A stretch of 37,612 nt of DNA from Pedobacter sp. HMWF019 (GTDB lineage Bacteria; Bacteroidota; Bacteroidia; Sphingobacteriales; Sphingobacteriaceae): NCBI RefSeq assembly GCF_003061025.1, contig NZ_QAIL01000036.1, positions 1-37,612 of the forward strand, written 5' to 3'. Positions 1-8,400 of the stretch are shown here, piece after piece. The number at the start of each line of letters is the position of its first letter. The stretch's first letter is position 1. The notes under the pieces were generated by a model. It made no database searches. It saw only the letters and a program-made list of their open reading frames with translations, and was not told where the DNA came from. The translations under genes were made by a program, and so were the position numbers.

Positions 1-31
1 GTTTATTCGTGAAACTATATTTTATTGATCG

Positions 32-51
32 TGGTTGTTTTTTGAGGAATG
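32..51. repeat. Short direct repeat, copy 1
   Basis: A 20-nt segment, TGGTTGTTTTTTGAGGAATG, recurs at 1538-1556 with a single T lost from the homopolymer. Both copies lie in non-coding sequence next to small accessory genes and may be debris from a duplicated gene end. Confidence 0.35.
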
Positions 52-207
52 TTATTGAGTTTGGAAGAGGTTTATTATCTTTCGGGAATTATTGATCGGG
101 TTGGTTTGATCAATGAGGTTTAGAAAATAAATAGGAAATGAACGCTCTGAATTCCTCCAGCCAAGTGGTTAAACTTGTATGCAATATAAGCTGTTAGAAT
201 ATAAAAT

Positions 208-447
208 ATGGAAGATATTTATGTGAAAAAGTATTGGGAAGAAGAAGATGTTTTGTTCTATCTGCATTTTCGTGGTCATGAAGCTGTGAGGCAGATTGAG
301 ATTATAGATGGGGAAGTGAAAAAAATGAATCTCGATAATCCTGTTGTAGGAGATTCGATGTTGTATGATCAATCTTTTGAGGATTTGGATTTAGCACAAA
401 ATGATTTCATTTCTGAAAGAGAGTTTGAGGCCATATGGGCGAGTTGA
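208..447 (+). CDS. Small acidic hypothetical protein, candidate immunity protein
   Basis: This encodes a 79-residue, strongly acidic soluble protein with no signal peptide or membrane segment. It opens with MEDIYVKKYWEEEDVLFYLH and is rich in Asp, Glu and aromatic residues, with a conserved-looking GDSMLYDQS stretch near the middle. I recognise the style of small single-domain proteins found next to polymorphic toxins in Bacteroidota, but cannot name a family with certainty. It sits in an AT-rich stretch beside lipoproteins and upstream of a large RHS operon, which makes an orphan immunity role plausible. The start is the first ATG of the frame, with no strong Shine-Dalgarno site, as is normal in this phylum. 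The role is inferred from context only. Confidence 0.6.
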   Translation: MEDIYVKKYWEEEDVLFYLHFRGHEAVRQIEIIDGEVKKMNLDNPVVGDSMLYDQSFEDLDLAQNDFISEREFEAIWAS

Positions 448-477
448 GATATCAGCTAAGATAATGTTTAGGTTGTG

Positions 478-575
478 TTATTGCGTTACATAAGCCAGGG
501 TGTCTACTTGTTTATTAGATTTCCTGGCTAGGAATTCAACTGTTTCGATTAATTTTTTGGTGTCTTTAATTCCGG
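478..575 (-). other. Out-of-frame continuation of the 549-905 gene
   Basis: On the minus strand the stop codon TAA (549-551) directly follows AAA AAT. The preceding bases form A_AAA_AAT, which fits the X_XXY_YYZ slippery pattern. Reading from there in the -1 frame gives an open stretch ending with TAA at 478-480 whose codons look like protein. A one-base deletion in the homopolymer is the simplest explanation, and programmed -1 slippage is the alternative. Confidence 0.45.
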
Positions 576-905
576 TATTCGTATTCCAAAAGCTGTTGTC
601 GTTAAATCTGATAAGATGCAACCTGGAAGACACCACATTAAGTGATTTGGAACTATATTAAAAACTATGTTGGGGTCTCCATCTGAAAAGAGATGGTACA
701 TGGAGACGAATAGTTTTCCAAAAGCATAGGTCATGGCTGGCAGAATGGTAAATAGAATTACGATTGAAAAGAATTCCCATTTTTGATACTTGGCTTTTAA
801 CAATGCAAAATCCTGATTTCCTACATAATGTGGGGCTTTATAGGGCATTATTTTCGCTAAGATTCCTAAAATCAAAGGAACGATGAGAGCAATGGTCCAG
901 GTCAT
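549..905 (-). CDS. Hypothetical polytopic membrane protein, C-terminus frameshifted
   Basis: This encodes 118 residues. An N-terminal membrane segment lies at about residues 4-20, a second at about 43-65 (IVILFTILPAMTYAFG), and a weaker third at about 84-100. The frame stops just after a run of six A. In the -1 frame the sequence stays open for about 25 more codons, to a stop at 478-480, and reads as ordinary protein (LIETVEFLARKSNKQVDTL). The intact gene was therefore probably longer (478-905), or the downstream frame is reached by slippage. The family is not recognised. It points leftward, opposite to its neighbours, in the accessory flank of the RHS locus. A membrane immunity protein or a decaying cargo gene are both possible. 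Confidence 0.5.
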   Translation of the reverse strand: MTWTIALIVPLILGILAKIMPYKAPHYVGNQDFALLKAKYQKWEFFSIVILFTILPAMTYAFGKLFVSMYHLFSDGDPNIVFNIVPNHLMWCLPGCILSDLTTTAFGIRIPELKTPKN

Positions 906-978
906 GGGGTAGGTTATTGTGGAGTGATAGTTTTTCCAAAAATAAATATATCCTGTTCATTACGATGGAAAATTTAGA

Positions 979-986
979 TATGTTTG
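979..986 (+). promoter_or_regulatory. Possible -7 element TATGTTTG before the 1044 lipoprotein gene
   Basis: TATGTTTG matches the Bacteroidota -7 consensus TAnnTTTG and lies 57 nt before the start codon at 1044. No good TTTG -33 element is seen at 19-20 nt upstream, so support is moderate at best. Confidence 0.3.
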
Positions 987-1043
987 GGTTTGTAAAAGTT
1001 TACTCCGTAAAATTGCTAATATTTCTTCTCCAATAGATGGGTA

Positions 1044-1493
1044 ATGAAAGATCTTAAAAGAAACACTTTTAGAAGTTTATTCCTTATAATTATATTATTC
1101 CAATTTTCATGTTCAGATGCTCCGGGTATAGAGTTTAAAAAAAAGAATATCCATTTTGGTGGTCTACATAGAGCAGTATTAGATAGCGGAGATTATACTG
1201 GAATTCACATATTGCAGGCATACATAAATGAGGATAGCTGCAGTTTAGGTAAATTAAATGCGAACCTCTACTTGGCCGAAAATATCAGAACTGGAGATAC
1301 ACTTTATATTTTTGATTTATGTAGCAAGGCGCCTGAGTTTATTAAGGAAGATTTGCAAGAAAATTTTGTTATTATGCACGAAAAAGTAAAGAAAGATATC
1401 CCAGATTCTGTTTGTATTCTGGTTCCGCAATCTTTCAGAATTCCGCTCCGTAGTAGATTTGTATTCTCCGTTGTAACTAGATTACTAGACTAA
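1044..1493 (+). CDS. Hypothetical lipoprotein
   Basis: This encodes 149 residues. A basic N-terminus and hydrophobic stretch (about residues 12-21) lead to FSC with Cys23, an acceptable lipobox, so export and lipidation are likely. The mature part contains two further Cys residues (near SCSLG and DLCSK) and ends in a basic segment. No enzyme motif or known domain was recognised. It lies alone between a minus-strand membrane gene and another lipoprotein gene in the AT-rich flank of the RHS operon. Small lipoproteins are commonly immunity factors in such loci, but nothing in the sequence proves this. The ATG at 1044 is preferred because a nearby ATG at 1037 runs straight into a stop. Confidence 0.6.
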   Translation: MKDLKRNTFRSLFLIIILFQFSCSDAPGIEFKKKNIHFGGLHRAVLDSGDYTGIHILQAYINEDSCSLGKLNANLYLAENIRTGDTLYIFDLCSKAPEFIKEDLQENFVIMHEKVKKDIPDSVCILVPQSFRIPLRSRFVFSVVTRLLD

Positions 1494-1537
1494 ATGGAGG
1501 ATTAGATTAACCGGGATAAGGATTAAATTCTTGGTGC

Positions 1538-1556
1538 TGGTTGTTTTTGAGGAATG
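1538..1556. repeat. Short direct repeat, copy 2, in possible gene debris
   Basis: This is the second copy of the segment at 32-51, one T shorter. Just downstream a short frame at 1555-1605 reads like a real protein C-terminus (NDAKQAEADQ then stop), suggesting a decayed coding region between the two lipoprotein genes. Confidence 0.3.
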
Positions 1557-1610
1557 CTCCTCAACATACTTAATGATGCTAAGCAGGCCGAAGCAGATCA
1601 ATAAAAAATA

Positions 1611-2237
1611 ATGAAAAATATACTACTCATATCGTTAATAACAGTACTATTTGGAGGTTGCACTTCTAATGTAAATAAAACAACTGTAAATTCTGGGAGT
1701 AAGGTTTCTCTTCAGCAACCTGAAACTAATATTGATTCTTTGAGGAAATGGGTTCATAAGAGTCTGGAAACGCAGAGTCTAGATTTTGATGGGGATACGC
1801 TGAAATTTATGTCAGCTGACTTTTATTTTTATTATCCTTTTGGAGAATATGATAGTATAGATTCGATTCAGTCGAAATATCCGCGTTTAAAATTGCAAAC
1901 TGTAATTGATACTAGTCAAGGTGTTTCACTAGACTTGTACAAGATGACTTATAATCAGAACTTCATAAAGTTTGTGAAAAACAGTGATACAAAAAAAATT
2001 GAAATTATTTATGCGAAGATTTTAGATAGCAGTATTGTTTTCTTGAGGGGCGTAAGAGTTGGACTTAGAAGGGATGTGTTTTTTAGTAAGCTTTTTAATA
2101 AACCTGTTCACTTAAACAAAATTAACAATGTTAAGATCATATCGGCTTTGGAAGGGATTAACCATAATTACCATTTCAATTCAGATACTATTTCATCCAT
2201 AGTTATGGACACCGATTATTTATTTTATAAGTTTTAA
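1611..2237 (+). CDS. Hypothetical lipoprotein
   Basis: This encodes 208 residues starting MKNILLISLITVLFGGCTSN. The lipobox LFGGC puts the lipidated Cys at position 17. The mature protein has a Ser/Thr-rich linker, then an alpha/beta-like domain with many aromatic residues (FYFYYPFGEYDS near residue 71) and no catalytic signature that I recognise. It is the last gene before the RHS/tail-fibre operon, which begins 170 nt downstream. The composition, with AT-rich codons and few GC-ending codons, matches its neighbours rather than the secretion operon further right. A protective (immunity) or surface-adhesion role are both possible; no function is assigned. Confidence 0.65.
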   Translation: MKNILLISLITVLFGGCTSNVNKTTVNSGSKVSLQQPETNIDSLRKWVHKSLETQSLDFDGDTLKFMSADFYFYYPFGEYDSIDSIQSKYPRLKLQTVIDTSQGVSLDLYKMTYNQNFIKFVKNSDTKKIEIIYAKILDSSIVFLRGVRVGLRRDVFFSKLFNKPVHLNKINNVKIISALEGINHNYHFNSDTISSIVMDTDYLFYKF

Positions 2238-2409
2238 GGGGTTATGTACCTACCAGATTGGACTTCAGGAACTTTCTGGTTTTTTATTAGCTTTTTCGGT
2301 GTTGAATCTTTGGATTTAGACGATCATTTAAAAAAGTTATCAACATTTTCTTTAGTGCAGTGGGGTAGCACTGAGTTTATTTTACTTAGCGCCAAAATTA
2401 AATGGCGTT

Positions 2410-3345
2410 ATGAAAAAAGCTCTTTTTTGTCTGCTTTTCGTTGTTGCGGGCAATATTTTAAATCTAAAAGCACAAACTACGGGCAGTATTACTGTAGGTG
2501 GTGATATTGATAAGTTTTATCCAACACTTTGGACTGATGGTGGCTGGAATAACAATGTTGCTTCTCAATTGGAGATAGGACGTTCTTCTGTGCATGCAAA
2601 TAGCAATTGGCGAGGCTCATTGATTGCCAGGTTTGACTTTCATGTGACCAATTGGGGCCACGGTGCAAATTTTATTGATGCTGATGTTATACAAGATCAT
2701 AACTCAACTGAAAGCGTAAAATTTATTGCAGGTTGGTCTGATGCTACGTTTGCTAATGCTTCTGCTAGAATCATTATTTGGTTAAGAGGAGGCGGAACAA
2801 CTTATTATTATAAATCTCTTTTTCCTGTAACGCCTGTGGTCTACGATGGGCTAGCTAATCCATTACCTTTTCTGGAGCAAGATCGGCCACCCCATACTTT
2901 CAAAACAACTTTAGATCCTTATGTGAATTCCAACGGGCTTTCTAAACAGGGGACAGCTTATTTTTATGGAGATGGTCCGAACTATTTTTCAGGCAATGTA
3001 GGTGTTGGAACCTGGGATACAAAAGGCTATAAGCTTGCTGTTGCGGGAAACATGATTGCTGAATCTGTTAAAGTCCAGTTGCAGGGGAGTTGGGCGGATT
3101 ATGTTTTTGATGACGATTATAAGCTGCAGCCTTTATCTGAGGTCGAAGCTTTTGTAAAAAAGAACAAACACCTGCCGGAAATTCCTTCTGCCGAGGCTGC
3201 GAAAAATCATGGAATTGATTTGGAAGATATGAATGCTAAACTGCTCAAAAAGATTGAGGAGCTGACTTTGCATTTGATTGACATGAAAAAGGGCATGGAA
3301 AAGCAAGACAAGGAAATTCAAGACTTAAAATCTAAAATCAAATAA
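2410..3345 (+). CDS. Secreted tail-fibre-like protein with C-terminal coiled coil
   Basis: This encodes 311 residues with a signal peptide ending near LKAQ (residue about 21). Residues about 25-140 form a Gly/Trp/Asn-rich, beta-type region suggesting a receptor-binding or knob-like fold. Next comes the repeated Bacteroidota motif GNVGVGTWDTKGYKLAVAG (about 197-215), an adhesin/tail-fibre stalk signature. The conserved end module follows (WADYVFDDDYKLQPLSEVEAF, then HLPEIPSAEAA, then LLKKIEELTLHLIDM), with a terminal coiled coil probably used for trimerisation. It is the first gene of a roughly 10-kb operon, with only 1 nt to the next gene. An alternative upstream frame (2244-2504) overlaps the start but looks non-coding. 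The binding target is unknown. Confidence 0.75.
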   Translation: MKKALFCLLFVVAGNILNLKAQTTGSITVGGDIDKFYPTLWTDGGWNNNVASQLEIGRSSVHANSNWRGSLIARFDFHVTNWGHGANFIDADVIQDHNSTESVKFIAGWSDATFANASARIIIWLRGGGTTYYYKSLFPVTPVVYDGLANPLPFLEQDRPPHTFKTTLDPYVNSNGLSKQGTAYFYGDGPNYFSGNVGVGTWDTKGYKLAVAGNMIAESVKVQLQGSWADYVFDDDYKLQPLSEVEAFVKKNKHLPEIPSAEAAKNHGIDLEDMNAKLLKKIEELTLHLIDMKKGMEKQDKEIQDLKSKIK

Positions 3346-3346
3346 T

Positions 3347-4462
3347 ATGCTGAAATATTTCGCTCTTATAGGGTTAACATGCTCAGTTAGCCTTTCTATT
3401 GCACAAACTAATGTGTTTCCTGCGACTGGAAATGTTGGGATTGGCACTGGCAGCAACCCCCTGACCAATTTACAGGTGAATTCTGACTTAAATGGTGTTT
3501 CTGCTGTGAGTATCGGGGCACCAAATTCTGCTGGAAATACTAATGTGCCTCTTGGTGGAAGCCCTGGCGGATATAATATTGATTTTTATACCTGGAGAGA
3601 TAATGTTCCTAATCAGGTTGGTTCCAGAATCCGGGCGGAGAGAATGAATCGGTATTACGCTAATACGGCTCTCGTACAGGCAATGGATCTCAGCTTTTAT
3701 ACATCTGATGGTTGGCTGGCTGGGAACCTTTCGGAAAAGATGCGTATTACGAGCGAAGGTAATATTGGTATTGGCACTAAGGATCCTCGGGCAAAGCTGG
3801 ATATTCTGGGTGGTATAATGATGCAGTCAACGCTGAATAATCAGTCTTCAAGACCTGTGATTTCTCCTAATAAAATTCCGGGTGAAATTAGGGTATACAG
3901 CTCTGCAGGGGCTACGGCTGATGATGGGCTGTTAAGGTTAAGTGCGGGCGGAGGAAGTAGCGCTGGTGTTTTGTCCTATATAGATATTAGTTCATATTCT
4001 ACCGTACCAGATATGGATAGAAACATTGTATTTGGAACCAATGGCTCTGAAAAAATGCGGATTTCAACTTCTGGAAATGTTGGTATAGGGATGAATTCTC
4101 CTGCTGAAAAGCTTTCTGTGAATGGTAATATCCGGGCAAAAGAAGTTAAGGTGGAAACTCAGAACTGGCCAGACTATGTATTCAAATCAGACTACAGCCT
4201 TCCTTCTTTAGAAGCCACAGAAAAACATATCAAAGAAAAAGGCCATTTGCCGGGAATTCCTTCAGCAGCGGAGGCGGAACAGCAAGGGATAAACTTAAGC
4301 GAAATGAATGGGAAGCTTCTGAAGAAGATTGAGGAGTTGACTTTGTATTTGATTGAAATGAATAAAAATGTATCTGATCTAAAGCTTAAAGTAAAAGAAC
4401 AAGCGATACAAATTAATGAGCAGGAAGCTCAAATCCTACAACTTAGAAATAATAAAAAATGA
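3347..4462 (+). CDS. Secreted tail-fibre-like protein with C-terminal coiled coil
   Basis: This encodes 371 residues with a signal peptide cleaved near SIAQ (about residue 20). Three repeats of the NVGIG/NIGIG stalk motif occur at about residues 29, 139 and 244, each followed by a short beta segment. The C-terminus carries the shared module: WPDYVFKSDYSLPSLEA, then HLPGIPSAAEAE, then INLSEMNGKLLKKIEELTL, then a Gln/Glu-rich coiled coil. The gene starts 1 nt after its upstream neighbour and overlaps the next gene by 4 nt (ATGA), so translation is probably coupled. The last third is nearly identical at the DNA level to the end of the following gene (see the 282-nt repeats). It is likely a surface-exposed fibre subunit. 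Confidence 0.75.
   Translation: MLKYFALIGLTCSVSLSIAQTNVFPATGNVGIGTGSNPLTNLQVNSDLNGVSAVSIGAPNSAGNTNVPLGGSPGGYNIDFYTWRDNVPNQVGSRIRAERMNRYYANTALVQAMDLSFYTSDGWLAGNLSEKMRITSEGNIGIGTKDPRAKLDILGGIMMQSTLNNQSSRPVISPNKIPGEIRVYSSAGATADDGLLRLSAGGGSSAGVLSYIDISSYSTVPDMDRNIVFGTNGSEKMRISTSGNVGIGMNSPAEKLSVNGNIRAKEVKVETQNWPDYVFKSDYSLPSLEATEKHIKEKGHLPGIPSAAEAEQQGINLSEMNGKLLKKIEELTLYLIEMNKNVSDLKLKVKEQAIQINEQEAQILQLRNNKK
4076..4357 (+). repeat. 282-nt direct repeat, copy A
   Basis: This segment aligns without gaps to 5040-5321 at a constant offset of 964 nt. Most differences are silent. It encodes the shared fibre C-terminal module and could support recombination that deletes or swaps the region between the copies. 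Confidence 0.85.
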
Positions 4463-4914
4463 AGAAAATAATGCTCTTAGGGCTTCTGCTGATTAACCAA
4501 TTGTGTTTTGCGCAAAGCAATATAGATTGGAGTGGAACAGTGGTTTTTCCTGCAAATTTTAAAGTGGGGGATTATATTGAATTTTTAGGCGTGCATCCAA
4601 TGAACGCGGGAGCTTCTGGCAATTACGAGATTTCAATTTCCTATACTCGACTTGATATTGCTGCTGGTGCAACACACCTTGCCAGTATCTCGCATTCTAA
4701 TCCTGACGTATGGCGTGAAGTTGGAAGAATTAACAGTAATGGATATACTGGTAATCCCTCTAATTCTTACTGTTTTACGATAGATTGTAATACAGAATAT
4801 GCAAACCCAAGATTCAGAATTAGGGCTGTAAATGTTAAAGGTTCAAATGCGAATGCTCTTCCAGTAGATATTAAAGTAAGGTCAATTAGTCAGAATACTG
4901 GATGGACATCTTGA
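4459..4914 (+). CDS. Secreted tail-fibre-like protein, N-terminal part (frameshifted)
   Basis: This encodes 151 residues with a signal peptide (MKKIMLLGLLLINQLCFAQ) followed by a beta-rich region. It stops at a TGA after GWTS. Reading one base back, the frame continues as LNLSGTDL and on to the stalk motif and coiled-coil module in the 4902-5384 frame. One extra T in the short T run near 4911 would restore a single protein of about 306 residues, the same size and layout as the 311-residue protein at 2410. The start overlaps the previous gene by 4 nt. It is best read as the 5' half of a disrupted fibre gene, or as a sequencing error. As a separate product it lacks the trimerising end. Confidence 0.7.
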   Translation: MKKIMLLGLLLINQLCFAQSNIDWSGTVVFPANFKVGDYIEFLGVHPMNAGASGNYEISISYTRLDIAAGATHLASISHSNPDVWREVGRINSNGYTGNPSNSYCFTIDCNTEYANPRFRIRAVNVKGSNANALPVDIKVRSISQNTGWTS

Positions 4915-5384
4915 ATCTCTCAGGGACTGATTTGACTGCTAAAACTTTTCTTCCAATGACTAACGATTGGAGCCTGTATGTTGGAAATACTTATTTGCCA
5001 AATGGAGCGAATTTAGCGATTAAGGCAATAGAGAACGGGAATGTGGGTATAGGAATAAGTTCTCCCACTGAAAAGCTTTCTGTTAATGGTAATATCCGGG
5101 CAAAAGAGATCAAGGTAGAAACTCAGAACTGGCCGGACTATGTATTCAAATCAGATTACAGCCTTCCTTCTTTAGAAGCAACTGAAAAACACATCAGAGA
5201 GAAAGGCCATTTGCCAGGAATTCCTTCTGCAGCGGAGGCGGAAGAACAAGGGATAAATTTAAGCGAAATGAATGGGAAACTGCTCAAGAAGATTGAGGAA
5301 CTGACTTTGTATATGATCGAACTCAAAAAAGAGGTGAAGGAACTAAAAAAAGATAATCAGAAACTGAAGTTTCGAGGAAATTAA
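4902..5384 (+). CDS. Tail-fibre-like protein, C-terminal part (frameshifted)
   Basis: The frame holds 160 residues with NVGIGISSPTEKLSVNG near residue 48, WPDYVFKSDYSLPSLEA, HLPGIPSAAEAE and a Lys/Glu coiled coil at the end. It has no signal peptide, although all its relatives in this operon are secreted, and its ATG lies inside the end of the preceding frame without a convincing ribosome binding site. This supports the view that it is the 3' half of the gene starting at 4459. The module is almost identical to that of the 3347 gene. The next gene begins 22 nt downstream. Confidence 0.65.
   Translation: MDILNLSGTDLTAKTFLPMTNDWSLYVGNTYLPNGANLAIKAIENGNVGIGISSPTEKLSVNGNIRAKEIKVETQNWPDYVFKSDYSLPSLEATEKHIREKGHLPGIPSAAEAEEQGINLSEMNGKLLKKIEELTLYMIELKKEVKELKKDNQKLKFRGN
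5040..5321 (+). repeat. 282-nt direct repeat, copy B
   Basis: This is the gap-free counterpart of 4076-4357 and encodes the same fibre C-terminal module. Substitutions are mainly at third codon positions, indicating duplication followed by selection on the protein, or recent gene conversion. Confidence 0.85.
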
Positions 5385-5406
5385 TACAATAACAATTAGA
5401 TAGATA

Positions 5407-8400
5407 ATGATTAGAAAATTTAAAATTATATTATTAATAATACATCTTGTTTTATTAAAACAGGCTTATAGTCAGCCACAAAAACTTACTCCAGTAATTC
5501 CTTTGGCTCCTGAGGCAGCTGAGTTTAGTAAGTATGGTACTTTTCCAGTATCGCTTGTTTCGGGGAGACCTTCTATAAGTATTCCAATTTACGAGGTTAA
5601 TAGTGGCGATATAAAAGTACCCATAAATTTGAGTTACAATGCTGGCGGTATTCAGGTAAATCAAAGAGCAACCTGGGTAGGGTTAGGGTGGTCATTGAAC
5701 TCTGGTGGAACGATTTCGAGAAATATAAGAGGGAAGCCCGATGAAGGAAATAATGGTTATTTTCAGACGTCATTTACTACTGATGAGATTATGAATATGA
5801 GTGAGGTGGAGGAGGAAAGTTCTCTCCTAGTTCAGCAACTGGCTGACAATGTTGTCGATTGTCATCCAGATATATTTACTTATAATCTTCCATCAGGGAC
5901 TGCAGGAAGATTCATATATTCTAAGAAGCTTGGTAAGTTTCAATCCATCCCTACTGAAGCAATCGAGATTTCGAGAACAAATGCAGACAACACATATATT
6001 ATCAAAGATGTAGATGGAAAGAAATATTTTTTTACTGAGAAACAAACCGTTCTTATATTACTGCCAACTCTTTCAAGAAATGTACAATCGTGGTATCTAA
6101 CCAAGATTATGAGTGAGGATGGGCGTGATTCGGTTTGCTTTAGTTATAAGACTACTACTCAAAATGATGTTAGCCAGGAAGAAGTTGTTAAAAGTAGTCA
6201 GCACAGTTATAAGTGGGCGGATCACAACGGCCAGTGGCAAGATCAAGGGATAGCCATTAATGAATCAACATCAACGATAAGTTACTTAGTTCCCGACGAG
6301 ATCCAATTTAGAGGGGGTAAAATTAAATTCTACAGCGCCACAAATCGGAAAGATTATGCCGGAGATATGTTAGATAGCATTGTCATTTTTGGAAGAAAGG
6401 AACAGGACTATGTTAGGAGGGAAAAATATTTACTGGTACATGATTATTTCATTTCAGATGCTAGTAAAACTTACAAAGATTATTATCGCTTGCGTTTAAA
6501 TGCTCTAATTAAGGAAAATGTTAATAACAACTTGGATCAACAAATTCATAGATTCGACTACAATCCTGTTGTCTTACCGGAAATTAACTCATATAGTCAG
6601 GATTTCTGGGGGTACTACAATGGTGCAGCATATAATGAATTAATGCCAAAGATGTTACCATTGGCGCCTGAGTTGTTTGTTTATAAAAACAACAATAGTT
6701 ATGTTGGAATGGGTAATAGACTAGCAAATCCAGATTTCGTAAAAGCGGGGATACTAGAGAAAATTACCTATCCGACAAAAGGGTATACTAGATTTAATTT
6801 TGAAGCCAATCGTTATAAGTCGGATGTTTCTTCCATAGCGGAAAGCCAAATCGCTTACCTAGAGAATTACGGAATCGGTAAGAAAAAAGTAAATACAGTA
6901 ACGAAGAAAATTACTTGGCCAAATAATGCTTATTCTAACGAAATTGCATTTAATATTGTTTTTTCAGCACATACAAATCCGGGGGCAATAACTGTAGCTC
7001 AGGAGGTTGTCATTAGAGACAATACCAGTGGACTGCAATGGTTGTATCAACACGAAGGAGACTTTACTAAAAGTCAAACAAATAATTTTAACTTGATTTT
7101 TCAGGGCGGTCATGAATATGAAATTACATCGTCGGTAGAAGATGTGGCTGCAACCTTTATCAAAATTACAGCTAAGGCTAAAACATTATTGTCGAATCAA
7201 ATCGTTAATTATGGAGATGGTGTTCGTATTGCCAAGGTAAGTAACTATGACAATAACGATGCATTAATTACTGAGGAAGCTTACAGTTATTTTAGTAACG
7301 CAGGAGGGGCTGATAATGGGATGATTACCCGAAATGATCAGTCTATAATGAATAACTATTATACAATGAAAGAAATTGACTATGGAGGCTGTGTTACTCC
7401 ATGTATGGGGTGTGGTCCAATACGCAATGACTATATTGTATATACAGCATCGCCAGTATATGCTACTTTTGACATTTCTGGCGCGAAAATTCTTTACAAT
7501 CAAGTTACTAAGGTTAATTCTAATGCAGGTGGCATACCAAATGGAAAAATGGTAAGTTATTTTACAACAGAACAAGGGTATTATCCAAACTCTGTTTATA
7601 ATCCAAATGTACCTGGTGGTTTTGAATATTTTGATAACAGTTTGTTCAGGGCAACTGAACCTGTGTACGAGGCATTTTATAAGTATAATTTAGACAATCA
7701 AAATTTTTCCCTAGTTAAGGATAAGAAATATAGTTATACTGGAATTGGAAATGGTTCAGAGAGATTAGTTAATGTTTTCAGGGAAAAATATTATCCTAGA
7801 GGAGGCCCTTGTGGGCTTGAGTCTGCATTGCAGAAAATAGATTATAATATCTTAATGGGGACATTCAAACTTTCTGCAATAGAGGAAACCAATTACGATG
7901 GGCCAATTCCGACAATAGTTAGGACAGAGATGAGTTACAATCCACTTAATTTGTTGGTGAGTGAGCAAAGAAAGGAAAACAGTGATGGTAAGGTAATTAA
8001 AGTTGTAAATAAGTATTCAGTTGATTTTCAGGATACCAGTTACGGTTCAGATTTATTGAGGAATAATTCTATGAAGGATGTACTCTTAGAAAGGTCAGAA
8101 TACTCCAATACTCAACTTATCTCAAGAGATGCTACAACTTACGGAAATTTTAATGGTTTGATAAAGCCATCCTTAGTTCAGAAACTTTCAACCAGTACGC
8201 AGGCGCTGGAAAATCGTATGAAGTTTACTAATTATGATTATTATGGAAACCTGCTTAATTTCATTCATGAGGGTGGAATGAAAGTTTGCTACTTATGGAG
8301 TTACGATAGTCAATTTCCGATTGCCGAAATTAAAAATGCAGATTATGCTGCTGTACAACAGGCCCTGGGAGGAGAGGCTGTTATAAAAACATTTTCTGAT

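Noticed and set aside
2244..2504. 86-residue plus-strand frame MYLPDWTSGTFW...
   Set aside because: It overlaps the start and signal peptide of the first fibre gene, has no ribosome binding site and an unnatural Cys/Trp-rich end; it is treated as non-coding leader sequence.
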